Source: Colimorpha sp045640985 (GTDB taxonomy: Bacteria > Bacteroidota > Bacteroidia > Bacteroidales > P3). Taken from it: DNA of 64,000 bases. Shown one piece after another: positions 6,437 to 14,592 of the stretch. Made by a program: the position numbers and the translations under genes. Below the pieces are notes generated by a model, which was not told where the DNA came from, searched no databases, and saw nothing but the letters and a program-made list of their open reading frames with translations. Location: positions 31,536 to 95,535 of the forward strand of contig JAZUFZ010000033.1 in NCBI GenBank assembly GCA_045640985.1, written 5' to 3'. Numbering within the stretch: position 1 is the first letter of the stretch; each line of letters opens with the position of its first letter.

Positions 6437-8688
6437 AGCATATTGAAGCAGCAACAGCGAAGATTACTTCCCTTCGCTGTTCAATAATTCTGTTGTTTTT
6501 CTTGAACTCGTTTGCCCTCCATGCCCAGCAGGACAGTACCATGGCGCCCCAAGATGACAGTGCCTTTCGCATATTGACCACCCTTAAAACATTTGAAATC
6601 AAAGCCCCAAGGCCCATATATAGCATGGATGCGGGCGTGGTGAACTACAATGTGTCCAACGACGAGTCGATCAAGGGCGGTACGGCACTCGATGCCTTGC
6701 GAAACGCGCCCAGCGTGGAAGTGGACGTGGATGGAAATGTGAAACTGAGAGGCTCGGAAAAGGTAGAGCTATGGATCAACGGCTATCCTACCCACATGAG
6801 TGGTGAAAACATGCAGATATACCTCACCTCCTTGTCGTCGGACGTAATCGACCATATCGAAGTCATCAAGAACCCTTCGGCCGAATATATGATAGCGGAA
6901 GGCACATCCATTATCAACATCGTGATGAGCGTAAAGCTTCGTCGCAATCAGTTTGCTGCCATCGGTCTTAGCGGTAGCAACAGGCCATACGTGAGTCCTT
7001 GGGGATCATACGTGTATGATGGCGATAAACTGGATTTCAATGTCTATCTGGCACCAAGCCTCTCGCATCACAACTCCTCATCCCAAGGGTCCTCCTGGTC
7101 GTTCAAAGAAAATACCGCCGGAGGCATGGACACTACGCAAAGCCAGCGATGGAACACCGCCGACTCCAGCAGCAATTACTACACATTACTTACTATAGGT
7201 CTAACTTACAAAATCGACTCCATTAATGATATTAGTTTTAACTCTTTTTCGCTCCTTCAAGGTTTAGCTTCACAGTCTATCGACAATCGATACCGTACTG
7301 AGTATCTGCCCACATATCTCCCTTTACACTACATCACCGACAAAGATCATAGCAGTCTTAATGCCAATGGATTCTCCACACTGACCTATAGCCATAAATT
7401 TGCAGATGCCGGGCATAATCTTTCGTTTACGGTAAACACAAATTGGCAGTATGCCGCTACTGATGCGACAACCAATAGGAGGTTTGACTCATACTATAGC
7501 AATGAGTTGCGTAAAGCTGAATCCCAAGGTAGCAACATCGACCCCTCCTTCTCCCTACGCTACCGGAAACCCTTCGGCAAGCATGACAACATCTCCGTCG
7601 GTGTGGGCTTTGCCCCCGGCATCAGGCAGTCCTTTGATTCAAGCAAGTATTTTGACTCTATTGCCAGTGCCTACTCGTTGACCGACACACTGCGCAACAG
7701 AGAGACCACCACTCGCGACAAAGAAGAATACATGTCACTCAACTGGCGCCATAAGACTAACGTGTTCTCGACTAACCTGGGCATTGTTGCCGAGGCGCAT
7801 CAGATAGACTATGATGTCCAGTCAATCTTCCCCGAAGAGTTTCCACTCAACTATGTGACCCTGCGGCCTACTTTCAACTTTACATTCCACACCAAGAGTA
7901 TGCACTATTTCTCAGCCAACTACTCCTTTTCCACCCAGAATCCGTCGCCTGCACAGCTGTCACAATCTCCTGCTTACCAATACGACAGCTATAAGGTCGG
8001 CAATCCGCAGCTGGAGCCCTATTTTACGCATAAGGCCGATATCGGCTGGAACAAATATTTCGAATCAGGAAGTTCTACGAGTGTGGAAGCATACGGAGAG
8101 TGGAACAACAACACCATTGAATCGGTGCTGGACGCCACATCGTTACCAGACCCCTATCTTGGCCGGATCGTACCCTTCACAACCTATTACAATATAGGCA
8201 GCAGCCATAAATACGGATTGGAGAGCAATCTCACTTACCGGGTAAATGCATTCCTACGTTTCGGACTTAATGCCAACCTGTATTATTCGGCCTACACGAT
8301 AGACCATCCCAAGACCGGGCTCTACAGCGACAGCGCGCTGACTTACGACCTACGCCTGAACTGCAACGCAAAACTATTCAAAAAAGTTTACCTCAATTTG
8401 TCGGGCAACTACACCTCTCCGACAATCAATCCTTTTGCAGAAAGCCGGTCAAACTATACCATCGACCTTAGCGCCTCAGCCGACTTTCTCGACAACCGCC
8501 TTTCGGCCCGTATCAGCGTATGTGACCTCTTCAACTGGCAGAGAACAGACGCCCTCAATACTAACCCTTATTACATCTCTACAGAAAGTACCCATAGAGA
8601 CTGTCGCTATATCACACTGGGCATAACCTATCGGATAGGGAAGATGGACCTGCGATACAATGTTCAGTCGGGGGCCGGTATGGAATAG
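6433..8688 (+). CDS. TonB-dependent receptor-like outer membrane beta-barrel protein (OMP_b-brl_3 type)
   Basis: 751 residues. A signal peptide (about 1-31, ending SFALHAQ) is followed by a plug domain. The signature TALDALRNAPSVEVDVDGNV, then LRGSEKVELWINGYP and IEVIKNPSAEYMIAEGTSII, is characteristic of the CarboxypepD_reg/OMP_b-brl_3 group. The rest (about 190-751) is a long beta-barrel of alternating aromatic strands. The usual N-terminal carboxypeptidase-regulatory domain is missing, so the plug starts almost directly after the signal peptide. The substrate is unknown. As the last gene of the sigma/anti-sigma operon it is the probable sensor or target of that circuit. A terminator follows at 8796. 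Confidence 0.87.
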   Translation: MKHIEAATAKITSLRCSIILLFFLNSFALHAQQDSTMAPQDDSAFRILTTLKTFEIKAPRPIYSMDAGVVNYNVSNDESIKGGTALDALRNAPSVEVDVDGNVKLRGSEKVELWINGYPTHMSGENMQIYLTSLSSDVIDHIEVIKNPSAEYMIAEGTSIINIVMSVKLRRNQFAAIGLSGSNRPYVSPWGSYVYDGDKLDFNVYLAPSLSHHNSSSQGSSWSFKENTAGGMDTTQSQRWNTADSSSNYYTLLTIGLTYKIDSINDISFNSFSLLQGLASQSIDNRYRTEYLPTYLPLHYITDKDHSSLNANGFSTLTYSHKFADAGHNLSFTVNTNWQYAATDATTNRRFDSYYSNELRKAESQGSNIDPSFSLRYRKPFGKHDNISVGVGFAPGIRQSFDSSKYFDSIASAYSLTDTLRNRETTTRDKEEYMSLNWRHKTNVFSTNLGIVAEAHQIDYDVQSIFPEEFPLNYVTLRPTFNFTFHTKSMHYFSANYSFSTQNPSPAQLSQSPAYQYDSYKVGNPQLEPYFTHKADIGWNKYFESGSSTSVEAYGEWNNNTIESVLDATSLPDPYLGRIVPFTTYYNIGSSHKYGLESNLTYRVNAFLRFGLNANLYYSAYTIDHPKTGLYSDSALTYDLRLNCNAKLFKKVYLNLSGNYTSPTINPFAESRSNYTIDLSASADFLDNRLSARISVCDLFNWQRTDALNTNPYYISTESTHRDCRYITLGITYRIGKMDLRYNVQSGAGME

Positions 8689-8795
8689 GATTTGCTCTGT
8701 TCCGCATCAAAAACGGACCGGACCGATGTCCATCTGGTAAAGGAAGGCGGCACTTACGCTAAATATGTGGTCACCATGATGTGACACAATAACAT

Positions 8796-8830
8796 AAAGA
8801 GGCTCCCCGGCTCGGGAACCTCTTTTCTTT
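8796..8830 (+). terminator. Terminator after the receptor operon
   Basis: AAGAGG and CCTCTT enclose an inner GC stem (CTCCCCGG/CTCGGGAA), followed by TTCTTT. It lies 108 nt past the receptor stop. The stretch between encodes a possible gene remnant ending VKEGGTYAKYVVTMM at 8783, too short to assign. Confidence 0.75.
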
Positions 8831-8870
8831 GAATCAGATTTTTCTGCTGTAATATAGTCTTTTATACCGG

Positions 8871-8930
8871 GGAGCGGAGCCCCCGTCCGTGGCTCTGCGC
8901 CAGCGCAAGCTCAGCACCCGCGCGCGGCCT
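8871..8930 (+). repeat. GC-rich dispersed repeat (copy A)
   Basis: Starts GGAGCGGAGCCCCC and runs through GGCTCTGCGCCAGCGCAAGC to CCCGCGCGCGGCCT. Related copies: 11387-11445 and 16812-16870 (reverse) and 33871-33926 (forward). Each can fold on itself (GGAGC.../GCTCC and GCGC). The surrounding DNA is AT-rich, so it stands out sharply. Confidence 0.8.
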
Positions 8931-9086
8931 CAAAATATAGATTAATTCTGCCAATTGGGTTATCATTATGCAAAAATACGGATATTTACATCAATTTAAA
9001 GATAAATTATGGCAAAAAAATGAATATATAATGAACTAAAAATGAGACGAGTGAGTAAATTGTAAATTAACAAAAGTATTTTTTAT

Positions 9087-9117
9087 TTTGCTATTTGTAA
9101 ATTATTCTTTACTTTTG
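9087..9117 (+). promoter_or_regulatory. Promoter of the membrane protein/XRE pair
   Basis: TTTG at 9087-9090, 19-nt spacer, TACTTTTG at 9110-9117. Confidence 0.75.
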
Positions 9118-9146
9118 CAGCGCAAAAACACAAAAAAAATACTACT

Positions 9147-9635
9147 ATGAAACGAAACGATTTATTACTTCCCAACCGCGTGAAGAATACCGGTTGGGCG
9201 ATTCTCGGAACCGGGGTGGTGCTCTGGGCGGTATGGATTATCAGCAACGGGGAATGGGATTTCTCGATCAACGACATCCGTCGGATACTGGGCATGGCCG
9301 TTCCAGAGGAAGAATACTCTTTGTCAGACCTGGTCCGGTTTACTGCCAATAGCGGACTTGTACAGACCATCACTTCGGTGCTGATACTGATTGGTTCCTA
9401 TCTGGCAGGATTCTCCCGCTGCAAGGACGAAGACGAGTTTACCCAATACCTGCGCTATCGCGCGCTGACCGTCACGGTAATAAGCCTGATGGCAATCGAT
9501 CTGGTGGTGGTATTGTGCCTTTGGGGCATCAACTTCCTGATGGTCCGGAATGTATTGGTGAAACTTTCGCCGATATTCTATGTGATTTACTTTCACCTGA
9601 TGGTGGTGAGAGAAAGGAGGAGGAATGAAGAATAA
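9147..9635 (+). CDS. DUF2975-like four-helix membrane protein
   Basis: 162 residues with four predicted membrane segments (about 14-33, 70-90, 106-128, 134-153) joined by short loops. Size, topology and the overlapping small XRE regulator match the widespread DUF2975/YozG-type pair; the family call rests on this arrangement more than on strong motifs. The role of such pairs is unknown. The last codons overlap the regulator by 11 nt, implying coupled translation. Confidence 0.7.
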   Translation: MKRNDLLLPNRVKNTGWAILGTGVVLWAVWIISNGEWDFSINDIRRILGMAVPEEEYSLSDLVRFTANSGLVQTITSVLILIGSYLAGFSRCKDEDEFTQYLRYRALTVTVISLMAIDLVVVLCLWGINFLMVRNVLVKLSPIFYVIYFHLMVVRERRRNEE

Positions 9636-9825
9636 CATGAGAGTAGAACGCGCCATACTCGACATCAGCCAGGAGGAACTTGCCAGACGGGTGGGCGTGA
9701 CCCGTCAGGCCATTCACGCCGTAGAACACGGGAAATACGTCCCCTCCGCCGTATTGGCGATGAAGATTGCCAAAGTATTCGGCAAACAGGTAGAAGAAGT
9801 ATTCCAACTTGAGGAAGACGATTAA
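9625..9825 (+). CDS. XRE-family helix-turn-helix regulator (YozG-like)
   Basis: 66 residues, essentially a single HTH_3 domain: ISQEELARRVGVTRQAIHAV is the recognition module, followed by EHGKYVPSAVLAMKIAKVFG and an acidic tail. It probably binds DNA as a dimer and regulates its own operon. An alternative start at the second Met (9637) would remove four residues. Confidence 0.88.
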   Translation: MKNNMRVERAILDISQEELARRVGVTRQAIHAVEHGKYVPSAVLAMKIAKVFGKQVEEVFQLEEDD

Positions 9826-9856
9826 GAGAAAGCTTAACAAGTTTTAACGGAAAATA

Positions 9857-9888
9857 TTTGCATAGGCCCCAAATAACATATACCTTTG
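9857..9888 (+). promoter_or_regulatory. Promoter of the unknown/deiminase-like pair
   Basis: TTTG at 9857-9860, 20-nt spacer, TACCTTTG at 9881-9888; the first ATG is at 9936. Confidence 0.75.
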
Positions 9889-9935
9889 CAGTCGGAAAGT
9901 CAAACTGATTTTACCAACTAAAGTTGAAGTTTATT

Positions 9936-10562
9936 ATGAAAGCCACAGAAGACAAAGAAGTCATTAAAGCCCTTGAACTAACTAAGGCATTCACTGTACT
10001 TGATGATAATAATACGGACACTGCATCCGAGGAATTCCTGAAGATTGCAAAGAAACTTTTCGAAGAATATCAGATAGCGAAAGGTGATGCAAGGTATGAT
10101 TTCGAAGAGGTTGAGTTTTACCTCTACACGGAAAACCACAAAGACAACAATCACGTTTACCCCCGAATATGCAAAGCTGGCGAATGGTTTGTGCATTATA
10201 GCGGCGTAGATTTGACATTCCAGACATTGAAGGAATACAACAAGATAACGCAATGCGGAGGCATACTCATTAGAAGAATTAAGAAAGTTGGCAAAGCGTC
10301 TATTGGTGGCCCGTTGCGATGTCTTATGGAACTGTTCAACGGGCAAGACAATCCTATACTAATAAAGAAGGAAAGAATGTATGTCGAACCAAATGCAACT
10401 CCCCGCATCGGCATCAAAAACAACGACATACAGGACAAACGACTGTATCGTTTTGTTATAGATACAGAACCAGAAATTGACTCATACCTGCCCCAATACA
10501 CAAAAGATGGCATTGTGTTGAAAGATAAGAAATATAAGTACAATCCCCAATATGAACAATAA
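9936..10562 (+). CDS. Protein of unknown function, weakly like methylpurine-glycosylase-type folds
   Basis: 208 residues from the ATG at 9936; a TTG four codons upstream is also possible. It is soluble, with no signal peptide. The segment VEFYLYTENHKDNNHVYPR, then AGEWFVHYSGVDLTFQT and CGGILIRRI...GGPLRCLMELF, recalls a small superfamily of uncharacterised proteins distantly related to 3-methyladenine glycosylase folds; this is recollection of pattern, not a proven match. It overlaps the deiminase-like gene by 11 nt, so the two are probably co-expressed. Confidence 0.6.
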   Translation: MKATEDKEVIKALELTKAFTVLDDNNTDTASEEFLKIAKKLFEEYQIAKGDARYDFEEVEFYLYTENHKDNNHVYPRICKAGEWFVHYSGVDLTFQTLKEYNKITQCGGILIRRIKKVGKASIGGPLRCLMELFNGQDNPILIKKERMYVEPNATPRIGIKNNDIQDKRLYRFVIDTEPEIDSYLPQYTKDGIVLKDKKYKYNPQYEQ

Positions 10563-11364
10563 TCCTATCATCTGTACTTCATCGCATCTTCGTACCACAA
10601 AAGCAACGGCAAAGATTGCAGAAGACATTGCGAAAGCGCTTGAACGACTTGGTATTGAACACATTGAACTTCAGAACACCAACGATTATTGGTGTCGCGA
10701 CTACATGCCTGTTCGTTTGTTTGAGGACGGTACCTATAGCAGATACACCTATCATCCTGATTATCTTTGGGATTATAAACCAAAGCACCAGTACATTACT
10801 GAACAATCAGACGCATGCAAAGGTCTCAGCTTGTTTACACCAACAGACATGGATGTCATCTTTGACGGTGGTAATTATGTCCGCTGCAACGGCAAGGTGA
10901 TCATGACGGACAAAATCTTTATGGAGAACCCTCAGTGGAAAGCCGAAGAACTCTTACATCATCTTCATCACGTTCTCTGTGCCGAAATCGTGATCATTCC
11001 ATGGGATATGAGTGACCCTTATGGACATTCTGACGGAATGGTTGCCCCTCTCGATGATGGCCGGCTGCTGCTCAACAATTATGTTCAGAACAAGCGGAGC
11101 AAAGCATTTTACAAAAGATTACACAAGATACTTGATGCACACTTTGATGTGATTGACCTGTCGTTTGACTGCAAGTTAGACCTTGATTCGTGGTGCTACA
11201 TCAATTTCCTGAATCTCCCAAACGCGCTCCTTCTGCCAGCACTATCCGAGAACTTCGATTGCGACAACGACAAGGAGGCCTCCCGTGTAATGGAAAGACT
11301 TTTCCCTGACAAACAGATAATTCCCATTTACGCAAAGCCCTTAATATTCTATATAATATATTAA
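10552..11364 (+). pseudogene. Agmatine deiminase/peptidylarginine deiminase-like gene, probably truncated
   Basis: 270 codons. Substrate-binding and catalytic landmarks of the Porphyromonas-type PAD/agmatine deiminase family are present: NDYWCRDYMPV (about 44-54), FDGGNYV (104-110), YGHSDGM (157-163) and SWCYINFLNLPNALLLPAL (213-231). After QIIPIYAKPLI the protein ends in FYIIY, just where the family has its glycine-rich strand and nucleophilic cysteine. A matching tail (DYSDEEIQC, then TLIRRP and a stop) occurs at 11474-11524 in another frame, past a GC-rich repeat. I infer that a rearrangement split off the catalytic end; the product should be inactive as a deiminase. Confidence 0.65.
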
Positions 11365-11386
11365 TTTATAATTTAGTTATATATCA

Positions 11387-11445
11387 GCCTGCGCGCGGGC
11401 GCTCCGCTGCGCTTGGCGCAGAGCCTCCACCGGAGGCTCCGCTCC
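11387..11445 (-). repeat. GC-rich dispersed repeat (copy B)
   Basis: Reverse orientation relative to copy A. It reads GCCTGCGCGCGGGCGCTCCG and ends GGAGGCTCCGCTCC. It lies between the broken deiminase end and the displaced tail that carries the candidate catalytic cysteine. Confidence 0.8.
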
Positions 11446-11473
11446 CAAAAACATCCTTTGCGACAGTCGCTTC

Positions 11474-11524
11474 TTGGATTACAGCGATGAGGAAATACAA
11501 TGCACATTAATTCGCAGGCCATGA
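11474..11524 (+). pseudogene. Candidate displaced C-terminal tail of the deiminase-like gene
   Basis: A 16-codon open stretch (LDYSDEEIQC, then TLIRRP, stop TGA) in the frame one off from the upstream gene. It resembles the family's final strand with the nucleophilic cysteine (codon at 11501). It is short, so the assignment is tentative. Confidence 0.4.
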
Positions 11525-11559
11525 GCACCACAGGTAAAATCAAATAAAGCGAATAAGCC
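11518..11559. repeat. Third copy of the 3.7-kb direct repeat
   Basis: GCCATGAGCACCACAGGTAA followed by AATCAAATAAAGCGAATAAG matches the copies at 3696-3736 and 3748-3798. Confidence 0.75.
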
Positions 11560-11599
11560 GAGAGCAGAAGCATGAATTTGACCCGGTGGGTCAAAGACC

Positions 11600-11715
11600 G
11601 TTTTTGATTATGCCGAGGCAAGGAAATGTCTCTGAAAGAAACGTTTCCGTAAGCCGAGCGAAAAGACTGCTTGCAGGCTCTTCCGAGGCGAGGAAATGAC
11701 TCTTGAAAAGGAAAC
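11600..11715 (+). repeat. 70-76-bp dispersed repeat, two degenerate units
   Basis: Units contain TTTTTGATTATGCCGAGGCA, then AGGAAATGTCTCTGAAAGAA, then ACGTTTCCGTAAGCCGAG. The second unit here (around 11683-11715) is TTCCGAGGCGAGGAAATGAC. Two better copies lie in reverse orientation at 35523-35674. The element ends just before the promoter at 11731. Confidence 0.75.
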
Positions 11716-11730
11716 TTTTTTTTGAAAAAT

Positions 11731-11761
11731 TTTGTGGTTTTGAAAAAAGTGTGTAATTTTG
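11731..11761 (+). promoter_or_regulatory. Promoter of the thiamine operon
   Basis: TTTG at 11731-11734, 19-nt spacer, TAATTTTG at 11754-11761. Transcription would begin about 25 nt before the TPP aptamer. Confidence 0.8.
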
Positions 11762-11789
11762 CAATCCGAAAAACAGCTGTTGTATTTCA

Positions 11790-11902
11790 TACGGGGTGCT
11801 GCAACCTATTGTGGCTGAGATTATACCCTGCATCTCTCGAAGAAGAGATGAATTTGACCTGCGGGTCAAAGTGACCTGATCCCGATAATGCGGGCGGAGG
11901 AA
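11790..11902 (+). promoter_or_regulatory. TPP riboswitch (THI box)
   Basis: All conserved parts are present in order: ACGGGGTGCT (11791), GGCTGAGATTATACCC (11813-11828), a variable hairpin (CATCTCTCGAAGAAGAGATG), a second variable hairpin (TTTGACCTGCGGGTCAAA), then ACCTGATCCCGATAATGCGG (about 11874) and GGCGGAGGAAA. The aptamer's 3' end overlaps the ribosome binding site GGAGG at 11896-11900, so TPP binding probably blocks translation. This identifies the following genes as a thiamine acquisition operon. Confidence 0.95.
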
Positions 11903-11908
11903 ATGACT

Positions 11909-14029
11909 ATGAAAAATAAAAAACTATGGGTGGCCCTTGGGGCCTTTGTTCTGGGGGGTATGCAGCCTCTCTTCGCGCAGGGGGATTCGCTGCGCTTTCT
12001 CAATGAAGTCTCTATCAACTCCTCGCGGGCGGGCACGGATGCGCCCCTCTCCACTTCACTATTGGACAAGGAACAGCTGGAGGAACGCCGTTCGGAGTCT
12101 TCGATTCCCTATATGGTGGAGCTCCAGCCCTCGGTGGTGGCCTCGGGCGAGAACGGCAGGACGGGCAACACGAGCCTCAGGATCCGCGGGGTGGACGGCT
12201 CCAGAATCAACGTCAATATCAACGGCATTCCGCTCAACGATGCGGAAAGTCAGAGTGTCTTCTGGGTGAATATCCCCAACCTGTCGGGAATGGCCCAGAG
12301 TATGCAGATCCAGCGCGGGGTGGGAAGCACTACGGGGGGAAGCGCGGCTTTCGGCGGGGCTGTCAATATGCAGACGCTCAACGCAGGGGAGAAGCCCTAC
12401 GCCCATACCGATGTGGGGCTCGGGGCCTGGAACACGAGACAGTTCGGATTTACGGCCGGAACGGGTGTGGGAAAACACGGGCTGGCGTTCGATGCGGCCT
12501 ACAGCAGCCTTACGAGCGACGGTTATGTGCGGGGGGGCTTCTGCGACCACCAGTCGCTGCTGCTGAGCGGCGGATACTATGGCGAGAAGACCCTTCTCAA
12601 GGCCATAGTGATACTGGGAGACCAGCATACGGGCATCACCTGGGACGGAGCTACGGCGGAGGAACTGGAGGCGGATCCGCGTTACAATCCTTCCGGAATC
12701 TGGCTTGACGGGCAGGGGAATACCCGATATTATGACAACGAGAGCGACAACTACCGTCAGCGTCATTATCAGATATACCTCAGCCATCTGATATCCGAGA
12801 ACTGGATGATAAGGGCCGCGGCAGACCTCACCCGGGGGGACGGTTACTACGAGCAATATAAATACAGGAAGTCTGCTTCGCTGTACGGGATGGGGCCCGA
12901 CACGAGCGACTTCATCACCCGCAAGGAGATGTCCAATACGGCCTATACGGGGACCCTCGCGCTGCACTACCAGGGAAAGGGCTGGGACCTCGCGCTGGGA
13001 GAGATGTCGCAGTTCTATGACGGTAACCATTTCGGCGAAGTGGTGTGGATGAAGGACTCCGTGCTGGCCGACCCATACGAATGGTATCGAAACAAAGGGA
13101 TAAAGAAGGAATCATCCACATTTCTGAGGTTCAACGGGGACCTGGGGCGGAGCCTCAACGGATACCTGGACCTGCAGCTGAGGCTGGTGGGCTACAGCAT
13201 CGAGGGTCCCGACGAGGACTTTACCGGGATGGACTTCTGCGAGAACTACCGGTTCTTCAACCCCAAGATGGGGCTCAACTGGACTATAAGCGAACGCGAG
13301 CGGGGATATATGGCTGTCGGGCTTTCGGGGCGTGAACCTACGAGGGCCGATATCAAGGACATTCTCAAGACGGCGGGCGACACGATACGGGCCGAGCATC
13401 TGCTGGATATGGAACTGGGCTACCGATACAGCGGTTCCCGGTTCGCGGCCGCTGCAACCGCTTACGCTATGCTCTATAGGGACCAGCTGACCGCCTCCGG
13501 AGAAATCTCGTCGAGCGGGTATGCCCTGATGGTGAATGTGGACCGGTCGTACCGTATAGGCATGGAACTGGAGGCCGGATACAGAGTAAACGACTGGTGG
13601 AGGATGGAAGGCAACCTCACCCTGAGCCGTAACAGGATATTGGATTATCAGCTCAACGACAGTGTGAACCTGGGCACTACGGACCTCTCGTTCTCGCCCG
13701 GTGTGGTGGGAGCAGCCGTAGCGACGTTTGAGCCCTATAAGGCGCTCAGACTGCAGCTGGTAGGAAAATATGTGGGAGAGATGTACTGCGACAACAGTTC
13801 CCGTGCGGAATGCCTGCAGGAGGACTATTTCCAGCTCAACCTGAAGGCCTCCTATACCTGGAATCTGGAAGATGACGACCAGCTGGAGGCCCAGCTGGTG
13901 GTGAACAACGTGCTCAACCACAGCTACCGCATCTCGGCCTGGGTAAGCGAGGACGCGTGGGGCCTCTACAGGGGATATTACCAACAGCCGGGAATCAATC
14001 TCATGGCCCGGATCATATTGAAGTTCTGA
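11909..14029 (+). CDS. TonB-dependent receptor, probably for thiamine
   Basis: 706 residues. I chose the ATG at 11909, 8 nt after GGAGG; an ATG two codons upstream is possible, and the ATG at 11888 lies inside the riboswitch core. A signal peptide (about 1-23, ending LFAQ) is followed by the plug (LRFLNEVSINSS, then NTSLRIRGVDGSRINVNING and RGVGSTTGGSAAFGGAVNMQ) and a beta-barrel ending in a C-terminal phenylalanine (ARIILKF), the signal for outer-membrane insertion. The riboswitch and the downstream transporter and kinase point to thiamine or a thiamine derivative as substrate. Its stop overlaps the next start by 1 nt. Confidence 0.92.
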   Translation: MKNKKLWVALGAFVLGGMQPLFAQGDSLRFLNEVSINSSRAGTDAPLSTSLLDKEQLEERRSESSIPYMVELQPSVVASGENGRTGNTSLRIRGVDGSRINVNINGIPLNDAESQSVFWVNIPNLSGMAQSMQIQRGVGSTTGGSAAFGGAVNMQTLNAGEKPYAHTDVGLGAWNTRQFGFTAGTGVGKHGLAFDAAYSSLTSDGYVRGGFCDHQSLLLSGGYYGEKTLLKAIVILGDQHTGITWDGATAEELEADPRYNPSGIWLDGQGNTRYYDNESDNYRQRHYQIYLSHLISENWMIRAAADLTRGDGYYEQYKYRKSASLYGMGPDTSDFITRKEMSNTAYTGTLALHYQGKGWDLALGEMSQFYDGNHFGEVVWMKDSVLADPYEWYRNKGIKKESSTFLRFNGDLGRSLNGYLDLQLRLVGYSIEGPDEDFTGMDFCENYRFFNPKMGLNWTISERERGYMAVGLSGREPTRADIKDILKTAGDTIRAEHLLDMELGYRYSGSRFAAAATAYAMLYRDQLTASGEISSSGYALMVNVDRSYRIGMELEAGYRVNDWWRMEGNLTLSRNRILDYQLNDSVNLGTTDLSFSPGVVGAAVATFEPYKALRLQLVGKYVGEMYCDNSSRAECLQEDYFQLNLKASYTWNLEDDDQLEAQLVVNNVLNHSYRISAWVSEDAWGLYRGYYQQPGINLMARIILKF

Positions 14030-14592
14030 TGGGTGCGATAGAAATAACAGGTGCGATTGTGGGGCTGTGCTACCTCTATTATGAGTATCACGCGAGCCTC
14101 TGGCTGTGGGTGTTCGGGGTAATCATGCCGCTGATATACATCTATCTCTACTTCTCCTGCGGGTATTATGCCAATATGGGGCTCAACGTGTATTATGTGG
14201 GCATCTCGCTGTACGGGTTCCTCAAATGGAGACGGAAGGGCGAGGAAGGCGAAAGCCCGATATACTCCTGCAGCGCGTCCGAGGGGGCGAAAGCCTTGGC
14301 AGGAGTGGTGTTGCTCACCGTGGTGTCGTACCTTGTGCTGGGGCACCTCGAAGAGAGCCAGGCTCCGCTGTGGGACGGACTCTCGACCGCGCTCAGCGTG
14401 GTGGGAATGTGGATGATGGCACGGGGATTCTACCAGCAATGGATATGCTGGATATTGAGCGAGCCCATCCTGGTGTATCTCTGCTACCGCAGCGGGATGT
14501 ACCCCGTGGCGGGGATGTATCTTGTATATTTTGTGGTGGCCATATTCGGCTACAGAAACTGGAAACGGAAATACGATAACTCACAGAAATGA
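14029..14592 (+). CDS. pnuT: PnuC-family inner-membrane transporter, thiamine type
   Basis: 187 residues and about seven membrane segments of the PnuC/NiaR-like vitamin transporter fold, with ALHAS-like turn YYEYHASLWLW (about 18-28), MGLNVYYVGISLYGFLKW (about 50-67) and WILSEPILVYLCYRSGMYP (about 143-161). PnuC proteins take up nicotinamide riboside; those inside TPP-regulated operons are the thiamine-specific PnuT. The ATG at 14029 overlaps the receptor stop (TGATG), so I prefer it over an upstream ATG at 13957. The kinase gene overlaps its end by 4 nt; the kinase would trap imported thiamine as TPP. Confidence 0.9.
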   Translation: MGAIEITGAIVGLCYLYYEYHASLWLWVFGVIMPLIYIYLYFSCGYYANMGLNVYYVGISLYGFLKWRRKGEEGESPIYSCSASEGAKALAGVVLLTVVSYLVLGHLEESQAPLWDGLSTALSVVGMWMMARGFYQQWICWILSEPILVYLCYRSGMYPVAGMYLVYFVVAIFGYRNWKRKYDNSQK

